From contig JAFGKB010000055.1 in the NCBI GenBank assembly GCA_016928755.1, positions 1-6,070 of the forward strand: a DNA stretch of 6,070 nt. Reading direction: 5' to 3'. Every line of letters begins with the position of its first letter. Position 1 is the first letter of the stretch. Source of the DNA: Anaerolineae bacterium (GTDB lineage: Bacteria > Chloroflexota > Anaerolineae > B4-G1 > SLSP01). Shown here piece after piece: positions 5,942 through 6,070 of this stretch. The notes under the pieces are model-generated. The model searched no databases and was not told the origin of the DNA. It saw nothing but the letters and a program-made list of their open reading frames with translations. A program made the position numbers and the translations under genes.

Positions 5942-6070
5942 CTATTTAAACACTAGCGTTAAAAGCACCACAACTATTAGAGATGGCAGCATATTAGTTG
6001 TTTTGATAGGCTTAAGTTCCAAAAGGTTGAAACCAATACCTAAAATTAGAACCCCCCCGGTAGCCGTTAA
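5942..6070 (-). CDS. DUF554 family membrane protein, C-terminal end (partial)
   Basis: The minus strand is open from the window edge to a TAG at 5944-5942 and gives 42 residues: TATGGVLILGIGFNLLEL, then KPIKTTNMLPSL and a hydrophobic tail ending VFK. The G-G-x-x-I-x-G-I-G-x-N-L-L pattern followed by 'K...NMLP' and a final membrane helix is the characteristic C-terminus of DUF554 proteins (relatives of B. subtilis YdfK and E. coli YqgA), integral membrane proteins of about 230 residues whose function is not established. The 5' part lies outside the window. A run of seven G on this strand (6058-6052) is read through in frame. The gene is followed after about 108 bases by the co-directional kinase gene with no terminator hairpin in between. 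Confidence 0.8.
   Translation of the reverse strand, partial: LTATGGVLILGIGFNLLELKPIKTTNMLPSLIVVVLLTLVFK

Overview
The window carries two complete gene clusters and the edges of two more genes. It looks like accessory-to-ordinary chromosome from a bacterium of moderate G+C. The mix suggests Chloroflexota (Anaerolineae-like) or a similar environmental bacterium: a soluble GAF/PAS hybrid kinase of more than 1,100 residues, a TumE/DUF6516 toxin-antitoxin pair of the type common in cyanobacteria and Chloroflexota, a DUF554 protein and a GH4 alpha-galactosidase. No rRNA or other taxonomic marker is present, so this assignment is inference.

Left part (1-1054). The first 59 bases are the 5' end of a minus-strand gene with a hydrophobic, signal-peptide-like N-terminus; it has a recognisable promoter and ribosome binding site. 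It is divergent from a plus-strand two-gene operon (315-632 and 632-1012) with its own sigma70-like promoter about 130 bases upstream of the first gene. The operon encodes a small antitoxin-like protein with a ribbon-helix-helix-like N-terminus, and a TumE-family (DUF6516) toxin candidate. The two overlap by one base (TGATG). The pair is visibly more AT-rich than the rest (spot counts of 28-38% G+C against about 55% in the genes to the right), which fits mobile cargo. It ends in a strong near-perfect hairpin at 1011-1054 that has an A-tract on one side and a T-tract on the other, so it can terminate transcription from both directions.

Right part (1101-6070). Three co-directional minus-strand genes are present. 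In transcription order they are the last 42 codons of a DUF554 membrane protein (5942-6070), a 1,115-residue cytoplasmic hybrid histidine kinase (2486-5833; GAF-PAS-PAS-GAF-PAS-HisKA-HATPase-REC), and a MelA-like GH4 alpha-galactosidase (1101-2399). Gaps of about 108 and 86 bases contain no terminator-like hairpin, so read-through is possible. Only a weak promoter candidate is visible in front of the kinase. No sugar transporter, HPt protein or DNA-binding response regulator is present, so the kinase's output and any link to galactoside use are not shown by this window.

I see no tRNA, rRNA, CRISPR array, insertion sequence or replication origin. Nothing here is clearly a previously undescribed system. 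The least-characterised element is the toxin-antitoxin pair with its long, dyad-rich leader.
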